From an uncultured bacterium (GTDB lineage Bacteria > Bacillota > Clostridia > Lachnospirales > Lachnospiraceae): a DNA stretch of 64,000 bases. The notes under the pieces are model-generated. The model was not told where the DNA came from. It ran no database searches and saw nothing but the letters and a program-made list of their open reading frames with translations. The position numbers and the translations under genes were made by a program. Positions 27,013-36,334 of this stretch are shown in pieces. The stretch covers positions 62,001 to 126,000 of the forward strand of contig CAMWUN010000001.1 in NCBI GenBank assembly GCA_947177425.1, read 5' to 3'. How positions within the stretch are numbered: the first letter of the stretch is position 1; the number at the start of each line of letters is the position of its first letter.

Positions 27013-28132
27013 AAAATTCCTTTACTTTGCCCGCAATGTATCTGACCTGCTCCGTTGTAAGCTGATAAAACATAGGCAGCCTCAGCAGTCTTTCACTCTC
27101 TTTCGTAGTGTAGTTATCCTCTCCGTGGAACCGCCCGAACTTCATCCCTGCCGGAGCTGAATGGAGGGGTACATAATGAAATACTGACAACACATCATTT
27201 TCCTTCATGAACGCAATCAGCCTGGCCCGCTCCTCCATATCCTTTGTCTTAATATAAAACATATGCCCGTTATGCACACAGCCCTCGGGAACCGTCGGCA
27301 TTTCAATCATTCCCGCCTCCTTTAAAGGAAGGAGCAGTTCATGGTACAGATTCCACCTTGCAATCCGGGTACGGTTAATCTCATCCGCCATTTCAAGCTG
27401 GGCATAAAGATAGGCAGCATTCATATCACTGGGCAGATAAGAAGAACCAAAGTCCTGCCAGCGGTACTTGTCCACCTGCCCCCGGAAATACCTGCTCCTG
27501 TCGGTGCCCTTTTCCCTTAAAATTTCCGCCTTCTCAATGTAGGAAGCGTCCCGGATAAGAAGAGCGCCGCCCTCCCCCATGCTGAAATTCTTCGTCTCAT
27601 GAAAGCTGAAGCACCCGAAATCCCCTATAGTGCCAAGAGGTTTTCCCTTATAGGTGCACATCATTGCCTGGGCCGCGTCCTCCACAACCTTTAAATTGTA
27701 ACGCCCGGCAATATCCATAATCCTGTCCATTTCACAGGCAACTCCGGCATAATGCACCACAAATATGGCTTTCGTCCTCTCTGTAATGGCCGCCTCAATC
27801 AGATTTTCGTCAATATTCATAGTATCCGGCCTGATATCCACAAACACTGCCTTCGCACCACGCAGCACAAAAGCGTCTGCCGTGGAAACAAATGTATAGG
27901 AAGGAAGAATCACCTCATCCCCCTCCTTAAAGTCACACAAAAGCGCCGCCATCTCAAGTGCATGGGTACAGGAAGTGGTAAGAAGACACTTGGCCGTACC
28001 TGTGATTTTTTCCAGATACTCACTGCACTTTCTGGTAAAAACCCCGTCCCCGCAGATATGCATATTATCCACAGCTTCTCTTACATATTCCATCTCACGC
28101 CCTGTAAAAGGCGGAACATTAAAACGAATCAT
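26990..28132 (-). CDS. wecE: dTDP-4-amino-4,6-dideoxygalactose transaminase
   Basis: 380 residues. The protein matches WecE/RffA along its length: IRFNVPPFTGREMEY at the start, GDGVFTRKCSEYLE, LLTTSCTHALEMAALL, and the PLP lysine K181 in SFHETKNFSMGEGGA, the same position as in E. coli WecE. It converts dTDP-4-keto-6-deoxyglucose to dTDP-4-amino-4,6-dideoxygalactose. dTDP-glucose synthesis genes (RmlA/RmlB) are not in the window. GGAGG lies 6 nt before the ATG. The GNAT at 24555 could finish the Fuc4NAc unit. Confidence 0.93.
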   Translation of the reverse strand: MIRFNVPPFTGREMEYVREAVDNMHICGDGVFTRKCSEYLEKITGTAKCLLTTSCTHALEMAALLCDFKEGDEVILPSYTFVSTADAFVLRGAKAVFVDIRPDTMNIDENLIEAAITERTKAIFVVHYAGVACEMDRIMDIAGRYNLKVVEDAAQAMMCTYKGKPLGTIGDFGCFSFHETKNFSMGEGGALLIRDASYIEKAEILREKGTDRSRYFRGQVDKYRWQDFGSSYLPSDMNAAYLYAQLEMADEINRTRIARWNLYHELLLPLKEAGMIEMPTVPEGCVHNGHMFYIKTKDMEERARLIAFMKENDVLSVFHYVPLHSAPAGMKFGRFHGEDNYTTKESERLLRLPMFYQLTTEQVRYIAGKVKEFYGFGESS

Positions 28133-28176
28133 TTTGTACCTCCACTTTCTCCTGCCGCTCTCCCAAAGGGCGGCCT

Positions 28177-30015
28177 CTATTCGTACACAACAAAGGCTTC
28201 GTTTGCAAAAACCTGCTGATATTCATTCACATCCATAAATGCCATAATGGCTTCCAGCTTTTTGTCCTGGCTGTATGCAGACGCATCCGCTCCCCACCAG
28301 TCCATGGCCTCCTGATTGCCGGAAAGGTATGCCGCAAGCTTAGGGGTAAGAATAACCAGCGGCCTTCCCCCCTCTTCCTTATCTATACTTACCGTGATCT
28401 CCCTAAGTTCTTCCTCCAACTGCGCCAGCGGATTGGTATTCAAATCCGCCCATGTGGTGTAAATGGCAGGGGCTTTATCCAGATAATAGGCAAGCCCCGG
28501 AATGTTTCCGTAAAGAATCAGTCCTTTATCCTCGTAAGCCGCCTTATTTTCTGTCATAAACCGGGAAATTTCTTCTAATGTCTCCGAGTTCATTTCACTG
28601 GTCAGCATCCCCTCAAGAACAGGATTGGCCGCTACCCTGTAAATCCTTTTCTCTCCCATTTCCCCGTCCAGAAAGACATAGCCAATGCCCACACCAATCG
28701 TCTGGATGAAAAAGCCGATCAAAATCCCCGACAGCATGGCTTTGACCGGAAACAAAGGTACCTTCCGGGTAGTATCCAGATACTCTCTTCCCCATCTTGC
28801 AAAGCGGTAAATCATCCAGAATATCACAGGCGCAATGAAAAACAAATTATTCAAAACCGGCCAGATATGGTTGTTGCTTCCAAGAGGCGTAACCAGTACA
28901 ATCACAAGGCCCATACAGCCAATCAGACGCCATTCATCATCAAGCATTCCCGTAAAGAGCATCCACACAAAAACTCCAAGGGAAACCAGCAGAAAAACCG
29001 CCCCCCACTGGAGCGCCGACTCCTTCTGGTAATATTTAAAATTGTACATTCCCCATTTCCCAAGCACGAAAAACAGCACCGGAATGCAGAGACAGTAAAT
29101 AACCTTCCTGGCCTTAAGCAGCCGCTCCTGCCTGATAATCAGAAAGGGAATCCCCGGCAGAATACACAGCAGCATATAAAGGAACCACTGGAATCCGTGG
29201 AGATAAGCGTCCACAATCGCCAGCATCATTTCTCCCAGGGTATAATCGGAGGCGCTTCCTGCCATACCGGACACGCCGGCAATCATGCTTCCAAAAGCAT
29301 CCATCCCATAAATCCCGGAAATCACCGCAAACATAAGGAGGAACGCGGCGAAATACCCCGCCATGCAAAGCCCTGTCTCCCCGGCAATCTGTTTTACAGG
29401 CTTTTTCTTTAATGAACCATAGTACCACACTGCCACAATAAGCCCCGCTTCCAGTACGTTGCCCGGAAAACGCACAAACCCGTTAAGCCCCAGGGATATG
29501 CCTGCCAGAATAAGACAGCCGGGCCTGTTCCCTGCAAGTCCCCTGAAAAGCAGCGCCGCTCCTAAAAGAAAGAGCAGATAGGTAAGGTAATTATACAGAA
29601 TCACCGGAGGGCACCAGCAGAAACCAATAGCCGCCATCTCCGCCGCAAAAGCCAGCCAGGCAGGCATCTTTGTTTTAAAGAAGCGGTAGCCCAGCACACC
29701 CATGGCTCCCACCAGCAAAGAAGCATAAATCTTCATGCCCAGCATGGTTCCTCCCATAGGCAGTCTGGTCAGCACAAACCCCGCCACATTGGACAAAAAA
29801 GTCAGAAGAACCCAGACACCCCCGGCCTGCCCAAAGAAACGGTAATTGCCGAGACTGTAGCCTGTATCCGTCAAATCAACGCCCTGATTTACCTTAATTA
29901 ATGGAAACAGCAGAAGAACCAGCGGGAACAGAATATTCTGCACCACTTTCCATACACGCCGGAACTCTTTGGATCTGACCGCTTCTTTTATTCTTCCGCC
30001 AAACCTTATATCCAT
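28177..30015 (-). CDS. Polytopic membrane protein (GT-C-like, unknown family)
   Basis: About 612 residues from the ATG at 30015, where GGGAG lies 8 nt upstream; in-frame starts at 30030 (ATG) and 30096 (TTG) have weaker sites. After the first helix comes LTDTGYSLGNYRFF, an acidic extracytoplasmic loop. About ten helices and a C-terminal soluble domain of about 150 residues follow. This resembles lipid-sugar transferases of GT-C type and is one of three such proteins in the operon. No catalytic assignment is possible. It lies 44 bp upstream of wecE. Confidence 0.6.
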   Translation of the reverse strand: MDIRFGGRIKEAVRSKEFRRVWKVVQNILFPLVLLLFPLIKVNQGVDLTDTGYSLGNYRFFGQAGGVWVLLTFLSNVAGFVLTRLPMGGTMLGMKIYASLLVGAMGVLGYRFFKTKMPAWLAFAAEMAAIGFCWCPPVILYNYLTYLLFLLGAALLFRGLAGNRPGCLILAGISLGLNGFVRFPGNVLEAGLIVAVWYYGSLKKKPVKQIAGETGLCMAGYFAAFLLMFAVISGIYGMDAFGSMIAGVSGMAGSASDYTLGEMMLAIVDAYLHGFQWFLYMLLCILPGIPFLIIRQERLLKARKVIYCLCIPVLFFVLGKWGMYNFKYYQKESALQWGAVFLLVSLGVFVWMLFTGMLDDEWRLIGCMGLVIVLVTPLGSNNHIWPVLNNLFFIAPVIFWMIYRFARWGREYLDTTRKVPLFPVKAMLSGILIGFFIQTIGVGIGYVFLDGEMGEKRIYRVAANPVLEGMLTSEMNSETLEEISRFMTENKAAYEDKGLILYGNIPGLAYYLDKAPAIYTTWADLNTNPLAQLEEELREITVSIDKEEGGRPLVILTPKLAAYLSGNQEAMDWWGADASAYSQDKKLEAIMAFMDVNEYQQVFANEAFVVYE

Positions 30016-30088
30016 CCTGTTATCTCCCATAGATGCCCTTTTGCGCCGTCTGCCAAGCCGGCGCGCCGCACCTTTCTTCCTTATATTT

Positions 30089-31273
30089 TCAGGCAAAATC
30101 CCTGTCCAGCCCCTTCAGCCAGACATATAACTTTGTTTTCTTTATCACTCTATTCCATAGTATGCCGGACAGACTGCTTCTAATCCATTCCGCCAAAATA
30201 CCCGATACAAAAAGAATCGCCGTACATCCCAGCAGTTCCCACAGAAAAAACAACAGTCCCTTTCCTCCCGCCGGATTAATGGCGCCAGTTATCCAGCCAT
30301 ACCAAATCTGCCTCAAATCTATATGCTCATGCAGCAGGTAAACGCCAAAGCACAAGCCGCCAAGCCGCCGCACCCCGTCTGCAAATTTCCCTTCCTTTAT
30401 GGATATCCGTGAAAACCCATAAAATAATCCTATTGCCCCTGTCAGGCAGAAAATATAGTTATAGTGAAAGGGCACGGTAAAATAATACCGGAAACTGTCC
30501 CACCTCTGGGAGATGGCCCACATGGCCCCATTGACACTAAATCCCGCCAGCGCGCTCCCGATGTAAACCAGCCAGCCCCGCTTTTCCATAAAATCCCATC
30601 CGTACAGGCTTAAGTAAGCGGCCGAAAGATAGACGCAGATAAACCAGGGCAAATCATAACCATACCTGTCAAAAGCAAAAGCAAAAGGGCTGATGCTCTT
30701 GATACCGCAAAGCAGAATCAGCAGTCCCCCCAGAATAATCTGCATCTGCCTTTTTGACAGATTCTTTGCCGCCATGTTTAAAACCGGGCTTAAAAGATAC
30801 AGGAAAAAATAGGAAGTGGCAAACCAGTAATGCTCCGTCTCAATTGGGAAAATATACTGAATCAGCCCGTACACGCCCATGGATGAAGCCGCATTGGGCA
30901 CGCCCAGCAGGGTAAGAACAACGGGCACCGCAACCCCGTAAGACCATATCTGCAGAAAAAGCGCTACTGCTTTCCCCGGCCTGAAAACTCCCTTCACTCC
31001 AAAATATCCGCTGATAAACACATAAACATTCACCGCAACCAGGCAAAAGGCTTCCACAAGCGATCCCAGTATCCTGACACCGCTTATGGGCATGTCAATC
31101 TCAAGAAGGGAATCTGACTGCGCCAGAAAGTGCATGACAACCACCATGACCATTGCCACAATCCTTAATAATTCATAATTTGCCATGCGTTTATGCTCTG
31201 CCACGCTGTCCGCCTTTTCCTTTCTATCGTCAACATCCGCCGGATTTAACGCTGTTACCCTCACACTGCTCAA
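30089..31273 (-). CDS. Membrane O-acyltransferase (acyltransferase 3, OafA/YrhL-like)
   Basis: 394 residues with about ten hydrophobic segments. NYELLRIVAMVMVVVMHF is the signature first helix of acyltransferase-3 proteins, with the family histidine in the first helix, and a YLLHEHIDL segment lies near the end. These enzymes acetylate or otherwise acylate extracytoplasmic glycans. It begins at or near the stop of the ABC flippase gene (a TTG at 31273 overlapping the TGA, or a GTG at 31264 with a better-spaced GGGAG). Decoration of the polymer made by this operon is its likely role. Confidence 0.88.
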   Translation of the reverse strand: MSSVRVTALNPADVDDRKEKADSVAEHKRMANYELLRIVAMVMVVVMHFLAQSDSLLEIDMPISGVRILGSLVEAFCLVAVNVYVFISGYFGVKGVFRPGKAVALFLQIWSYGVAVPVVLTLLGVPNAASSMGVYGLIQYIFPIETEHYWFATSYFFLYLLSPVLNMAAKNLSKRQMQIILGGLLILLCGIKSISPFAFAFDRYGYDLPWFICVYLSAAYLSLYGWDFMEKRGWLVYIGSALAGFSVNGAMWAISQRWDSFRYYFTVPFHYNYIFCLTGAIGLFYGFSRISIKEGKFADGVRRLGGLCFGVYLLHEHIDLRQIWYGWITGAINPAGGKGLLFFLWELLGCTAILFVSGILAEWIRSSLSGILWNRVIKKTKLYVWLKGLDRDFA

Positions 31274-33027
31274 CGCTCCCTTGACGCTTTCCCATGCTCC
31301 ACACGGTACACCATATCACATTTTTCAATGGTCTGGAGACGGTGGGCAATAATAATCAGGGTCTTTCTTCCATGAAGCCTGTTGATGGAATCCATAATTG
31401 CGGCTTCCGTCTCATTATCCAGCGCCGAGGTGGCCTCATCCAGCACCAGCACTTCCGGATCTTCAAACAAGGCTCTGGCAATGCCGATTCTCTGCCTTTG
31501 CCCTCCCGAAATGCGGATCCCCCGCTCCCCGATGCTGGTATCCAGCCCTTCCGGAAGCCCTCTTACGAACTCGTCAAGCTGGGCCTCCTTTAACGCCCGC
31601 CATACCTTTTCATCGTCGATGTCCTCGTCCGCATAACCAAAGGCCACATTTTTGCGGATAGTAGAATCTATCATAAAAATTGTCTGGGGAATATAACCAA
31701 TATTTTTAAGCCATGACCGGTAATGTTCCCGCACTTCCATGCCATCCGCCAGAATCTGCCCGCTCTGCAGTTCCAGAAGCCCCAGAAGAATATCCACCAC
31801 TGTGGTCTTCCCTGCACCGGAAGTCCCCACAATTCCCACTGACCGTCCGATTGGGATTTCCATATCTGCATGGTCAAAAATCAGCGCCTCCGAATTGGGA
31901 TATTTATAGACAATATCTTTCAGCTCAATCTTATCCTTTATTTCCAGTTTCTCAACTTCTATTTTCTTCTGATATGCGCTCTCGTCATAATCAATGCTTT
32001 CATCCCTTATTTCCTCCTGGAGATTGTCGCTTACCCCCATAAAAAACGGTTCAAAATAAGAAATAGAAGTCAGATAGTTATTGATCCTGTTGGCGCTGGG
32101 TATCAGACGTGTTGCTGCCGCCGCCAGAGCCCCCACCTGGGGCAAAATGTCCGTCACCGCGGCGCCTCCTAAAATACGGCACAGCATATAGACAATCAGC
32201 CCTCCCAGGGCAAGGGTTTCTATCAAAAGCCTTGGGGTTGCATTGTACAGATTGTACCTCTGCACCGCATTAACATAGCCTGCACCGCATTTGGCATATT
32301 CATTGATAAAATAATTTTCTTTATTGGCAATCTTTATCTCCTTAATTCCCATCACCGACTGGTCGATCCATTTATAAAGGCCGCTGTAATAATCCTGGTT
32401 TTCCTCCCCGGCCTTTCTCATGACAGGCTTTAAGACACACATAATCACCAGAAGGGCTGTTACCAAAAGCACCGTGACCGTAACCGCCATCCAGACATCC
32501 GTAATCAGAATTACCGCCGCCAGACAGGTAAACACAATGGCCTCGCTGAAAAGCTGCAGAACAGCCAGAATCAGCCCGTACATATTATTCACGTCGGAAG
32601 TAATGCTCCTTTGAATCACGGAAGTGTCCGCATTTAAGTAATATTCATAGGGTCTCTCCATAAAGTTAATCATCATCCTTCTGGACGTGGCAAACTGATT
32701 GGTATACACAAATTTAAGCTGGGCTTTCTGCTGGAAAAAAAGAAAAACATTCTTGACCACGAACACGCCGATCAGCGCCAGCATGGTGACAATCGTAAGC
32801 CGTCTGGTATCCTGGTAATCTATGGACAGCATATCGCACACTACCTGTAAATATCTGTTATTTTCTACCGCATTCTCATCCATGACCACATTCATGACCG
32901 GGATAATCAACGAAACCCCCAGCGTCTCCAGCACTGCCCCTATAAGCATCAGAAGGATAAGGAATGTCATAATTTTTTTCTGTCGCTTATCCAGCAGTAC
33001 CATCATTTTCTTAATTATCTTCTTCAT
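31270..33027 (-). CDS. ABC-type lipid-linked oligosaccharide flippase (PglK-like)
   Basis: 585 residues: six membrane helices in about 1-330 fused to an ATPase domain with Walker A GTSGAGKTT at 401-409, signature SGGQ at 507-510 and Walker B ending D530-E531. The half-transporter layout and the genes around it (PglC-, PglE- and PglF-like) suggest PglK-type flipping of undecaprenyl-diphosphate glycans; no Wzx-type flippase is present in the window. A general MsbA-like lipid exporter is the alternative. It is the first gene after the operon promoter, with TGAGGT before the ATG. Confidence 0.85.
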   Translation of the reverse strand: MKKIIKKMMVLLDKRQKKIMTFLILLMLIGAVLETLGVSLIIPVMNVVMDENAVENNRYLQVVCDMLSIDYQDTRRLTIVTMLALIGVFVVKNVFLFFQQKAQLKFVYTNQFATSRRMMINFMERPYEYYLNADTSVIQRSITSDVNNMYGLILAVLQLFSEAIVFTCLAAVILITDVWMAVTVTVLLVTALLVIMCVLKPVMRKAGEENQDYYSGLYKWIDQSVMGIKEIKIANKENYFINEYAKCGAGYVNAVQRYNLYNATPRLLIETLALGGLIVYMLCRILGGAAVTDILPQVGALAAAATRLIPSANRINNYLTSISYFEPFFMGVSDNLQEEIRDESIDYDESAYQKKIEVEKLEIKDKIELKDIVYKYPNSEALIFDHADMEIPIGRSVGIVGTSGAGKTTVVDILLGLLELQSGQILADGMEVREHYRSWLKNIGYIPQTIFMIDSTIRKNVAFGYADEDIDDEKVWRALKEAQLDEFVRGLPEGLDTSIGERGIRISGGQRQRIGIARALFEDPEVLVLDEATSALDNETEAAIMDSINRLHGRKTLIIIAHRLQTIEKCDMVYRVEHGKASRER

Positions 33028-33066
33028 GATTTACCTCACTTCTGCGCTGTAAAAAAATGTCATTCT

Positions 33067-33095
33067 ATTTTATCACAGTTGCAGGGACAAGTCAA
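33067..33095 (-). promoter_or_regulatory. Sigma-A-type promoter of the glycan operon
   Basis: Read on the minus strand, TTGACT (33090-33095) and TAAAAT (33067-33072) are separated by 17 nt, about 40 nt upstream of the flippase ATG. Both hexamers match five of six consensus bases. This is the best candidate for driving the 33-kb operon. Confidence 0.65.
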
Positions 33096-33105
33096 AAGTC
33101 ACGGT

Positions 33106-33125
33106 CTGGTCACGGCGTGAACAGT
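33106..33125 (-). repeat. Copy A of a 20-bp repeat (ACTGTTCACGCCGTGACCAG)
   Basis: Minus-strand copy that differs by one base from the copy at 36337-36356 and lies in inverted orientation to it. It overlaps the last codons and stop of the CotH-family gene: the repeat's CTGTTCACGCCGTGA is read as Leu-Phe-Thr-Pro-stop. Confidence 0.7.
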
Positions 33126-35179
33126 TCCTGCCATACGGCATGAAATGTGATATCTTCGTAAACAGGCTTGAATCTGTCATAAGGAACTCCCTTTTCTGTA
33201 ACCCAGCCCATAAACAGGGAGCCGCCAATATTGCGGGCCGGTATTGGCTCACTTCCGGGCAGTTCCCCATCCTTTACGCAGTTAATCTGCCACTGCTCCC
33301 CGTCCACCACAAAGGTTACATTGTGGTAGACTTCCCCTTCCAGCCAGACTTCATTTAAAAAGTCCATTCTCTGCTGCACAAAATATTTCAAATATCTGAC
33401 ACTATTGTCATAATTTTCATAGTACTGATAGCGGTTCTCAAGATTCTCCCAGCGGATGCTGTCCATTTCCACGGAAGCCCTGATTCCCTGCACCATTTCG
33501 TCAATTCCCCCTTCAAGCAGCCCTGTAAGGTAAGGCGCCGCTTTCTGCTCATAAAGTTCTGTCACCTGTGCGTAAAAATCTTCCTTTTCATAAAGCTTTG
33601 CAAACACACTGGTGCCGTAAACATGGTCGCTCAGTCTGGTAAGTCCCAGGGGATTGCCTGCTATCTCGTCCAGATTGCAGTTTCCAAAAGCCACATCATA
33701 GTCCCACACCGGCCCGGCAAATATCTTATTGCTTACGGTATCCTGCGGCTTATAAAAAAAGCTGCTTGTGACACCTCCGTCATAATTTTTGGATATTTCT
33801 TCTACCAGATACTTCTGCGCAAAGGACATAATGTCTATGCACTCGGAATAGTGTTTTCCCGTAACGGGATGAATGCCGTCTTCCTCTTCCACAGCGTCCT
33901 GGAATTCCTGCATCAGGTCTGCAATATAGTCTACCTGCTCCTTCGACCCATATAAGGGACTTTTTAAGGCATAACAGTCGCCCTGCTCTGTCACAAATCC
34001 GCTGATTTCATCTTTAAACCGGTCGGGCAGCTCCCTCTCAAACAAATACCCTCCCGTTATATCGCTCTCGCGGACCACATCCTCCGTCCACTTTCTCGTG
34101 CCCTCTTCGTTTTGGAAGCTTTTGATATTTTCCATATCTTCCCTGCTGTATGCGTCTTCTGCGGACTTCTCCATATCCCGTATGTCTACGCTCCCACTAT
34201 CCACTTTTATTTTCTGGGTCAAAAAATAGTTTCCATAATATATATCATTGATATACAAATCCACTGTTTTTCCACCGGGCACATAATCCATCCCAAGAGC
34301 CGACGCAAGCTGGAGAGAAATCTGGTTGCGCAGCTTTGTCTCGTCATAACCATTGGCTAACAAATTCCATGCCTTCCCTTCCCCTAAGCCAAGCAAATCC
34401 GTTTTTCCAGAAAGCCTGAACTGGTAAGGCTTTTTGGACAGCCCCCAGGTGGAGTTCCCTCTTCCCCGGATACTCTCTACCCTTCCGCTATACACCTGCG
34501 CCCCTGTCTTGTCAAAGACCGCCGCCATGCCCGACTCTTCCTTTTCCTTATCCTCATGAACTGCCTCCATGTCCCCCGATAAAGTAGAAATGCAAAGAAC
34601 AGGCAAATCAGCGGAATACATGAAAATCACAGAAGTTTCGGCAATCATTTCCTCCTCTCCACCCAGCAGGATAAACTCATAGGGTTTCCCCTCTGTGATA
34701 TCACAAATCACATCGCCCTGGGACGCTTCCCGGCCGCCAATCTGTACCCGCACCCCCTGCGCCCTATGGAGGATCAAATCCCTTCCTCTGGCAAAACCCG
34801 GAAGAAAAAAATAGCAGACTCCATCTTCACTCTGCCATAGGGAAACTCTCACATCCTGCATCCCGTCTAAGGCCAGCGCAATCCGGGGAAGCTCTTCCTC
34901 CGTCAGATTCTCCGCCCCCTGCTGTCCTGTCCGGGCCTTTGCATATTCCTGTCTTTCATCTCCGCTCTGCCCTTCCACAGCCCGGCCTTCTGACGCCAGG
35001 GTTTCCCCTTCCCGGCCGTCCTCTGACGCCTGCTCCTGTTCCAGGGAAATATCCAGAGATATTTCCCTTTTCCTTTGCCTTGCCGCCTCGTCCCTCATCT
35101 GGGTATATACAGGCAGTGCCAGAAGTATAAAGATGCCTGCGGCAATCATGCAGATTTTTATTTTTCTGTTTTCCCTCAT
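33110..35179 (-). CDS. CotH-kinase family protein with C-terminal InlB-type repeat
   Basis: About 689 residues from the ATG at 35179, which has GGAGAAG 5 nt upstream and begins right before the membrane segment IKICMIAAGIFILLALPVY; the longer frame adds 50 unlikely residues. A variable acidic linker follows, then the CotH domain (GRGNSTWGLSKKPYQFRL, TKLRNQISLQLASALGMD, WDYDVAFGN with catalytic Asp). The end is an InlB B-repeat/Flg_new-like module (VTFVVDGEQWQINCVKDGE ... FMGWVTEKG). CotH proteins are atypical protein kinases of spore coat or surface proteins. It is an anchored extracytoplasmic protein, transcribed after the candidate glycosyltransferase. Confidence 0.86.
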   Translation of the reverse strand: MRENRKIKICMIAAGIFILLALPVYTQMRDEAARQRKREISLDISLEQEQASEDGREGETLASEGRAVEGQSGDERQEYAKARTGQQGAENLTEEELPRIALALDGMQDVRVSLWQSEDGVCYFFLPGFARGRDLILHRAQGVRVQIGGREASQGDVICDITEGKPYEFILLGGEEEMIAETSVIFMYSADLPVLCISTLSGDMEAVHEDKEKEESGMAAVFDKTGAQVYSGRVESIRGRGNSTWGLSKKPYQFRLSGKTDLLGLGEGKAWNLLANGYDETKLRNQISLQLASALGMDYVPGGKTVDLYINDIYYGNYFLTQKIKVDSGSVDIRDMEKSAEDAYSREDMENIKSFQNEEGTRKWTEDVVRESDITGGYLFERELPDRFKDEISGFVTEQGDCYALKSPLYGSKEQVDYIADLMQEFQDAVEEEDGIHPVTGKHYSECIDIMSFAQKYLVEEISKNYDGGVTSSFFYKPQDTVSNKIFAGPVWDYDVAFGNCNLDEIAGNPLGLTRLSDHVYGTSVFAKLYEKEDFYAQVTELYEQKAAPYLTGLLEGGIDEMVQGIRASVEMDSIRWENLENRYQYYENYDNSVRYLKYFVQQRMDFLNEVWLEGEVYHNVTFVVDGEQWQINCVKDGELPGSEPIPARNIGGSLFMGWVTEKGVPYDRFKPVYEDITFHAVWQELFTP

Positions 35180-35195
35180 GTATCTTCTCCGTATG

Positions 35196-36299
35196 TCAGT
35201 AAATCTGTTCATTCTGCCTGTGGATCTCAGGCTCCTCGTACTTATCCATAAAATCTTCCCCAAGGAAAATCTTTTCTTTCGCAAACAAAATTGCCGAAGG
35301 CACCGTAAATACAGTGACCACCCTGTCAAAAAAAAGTCCTTCTATATAATTTAATACCTCCATTGGAAACTTGCCGTCCAATACGATATGCTCCGGAAAC
35401 AGTTCCTTATAATCCAGTATATCCCTTGGATGTGGCTTTATTAAAATCTGCGAAGCCTGTCCGTCGATCTTTCCGTATTCTGCAATAATATCCGTAAAAA
35501 TTCTCTTTCTCGTCCCCAAATCGCACAAAGGTTCGGACAGTATCAGAACCTTATGCTCATGCCCCGAGCCAAAAGCAAGATTTTTTTCCAGTTCCTGAAT
35601 ATTTTCCACAAAAACTGACACAAGTGTCTTCTTTTCTTTCTCCCCCAGATTCCGGGTCAGTTCCTTTCTTGGCTTTTCAATATATTTGGAGCAGGGATAG
35701 GCAAGCACAGAAATGTCATTGACCTCCATATCCAGACAATATTTCCCATATCCATTCTGGATAAAAATCAGATTTCTTGCGGCCATCCAGGCTTTCAGCT
35801 TAAAATGTCCCCTGTTGTCATAACGGGCCGTATCATAATAACGGATACAGTCAAGACCGTCCTCAAGCGCATGGTAATAAATCTTATGGACGTTGAGATA
35901 GTATCCTATCGGGTCGGAATCACAGAACACATAAATATCCCCATACTCCCGCAAATCAACAGGCACAAAAGGAGCCTGCAGCTTTCCCATCCGCCTTGTG
36001 TACCTTATCCTGGAAAACATGTTCAGTATAATATTCCCCCTGTCTTTGTGATATCTGGCAAGTTCCGGGAAAAAACTCTCTTCCTTTTCATCGTAAGGAA
36101 TGACCTCCTCAAACAGCCCGGACTTTTCAGCCCTTTCCTTTAACGAACCAAAATCATTGGACATGGAACTTAACAGCAAAGAAGCCTGTCCTCTAGCCGC
36201 CCCAGCCCCATCCTGCGGCAGGTTCAGTTCTTTTAAACATGCAATATATACATGGTAAAAAGTGTGGCAGATGTATATGCGTTTTTGGGATTTCTTCAT
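35196..36299 (-). CDS. Candidate nonulosonate/sialyltransferase-like GT-B protein
   Basis: About 367 residues. Features typical of bacterial sialyl/polysialyltransferases (GT38/GT52-like) are visible: an acidic EDG motif (HALEDGLDC), a KPHPRD segment and VPSAI near the C-terminus, at about residues 156-158, 298-303 and 343-347 of the longest frame. The N-terminus (RIYICHTFYHVYIA) is also of this type. The gene is divergent from pseF, so transfer of a CMP-nonulosonic acid is a good hypothesis. The start is uncertain: ATG 36299 lacks a clear site, TTG 36308 has AGGAG 10 nt upstream, and a GTG at 36329 lies inside the repeat element. Confidence 0.65.
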   Translation of the reverse strand: MKKSQKRIYICHTFYHVYIACLKELNLPQDGAGAARGQASLLLSSMSNDFGSLKERAEKSGLFEEVIPYDEKEESFFPELARYHKDRGNIILNMFSRIRYTRRMGKLQAPFVPVDLREYGDIYVFCDSDPIGYYLNVHKIYYHALEDGLDCIRYYDTARYDNRGHFKLKAWMAARNLIFIQNGYGKYCLDMEVNDISVLAYPCSKYIEKPRKELTRNLGEKEKKTLVSVFVENIQELEKNLAFGSGHEHKVLILSEPLCDLGTRKRIFTDIIAEYGKIDGQASQILIKPHPRDILDYKELFPEHIVLDGKFPMEVLNYIEGLFFDRVVTVFTVPSAILFAKEKIFLGEDFMDKYEEPEIHRQNEQIY

Positions 36300-36334
36300 T
36301 TCATTCAATTTGACACGGCTCCTGACCACAATAG

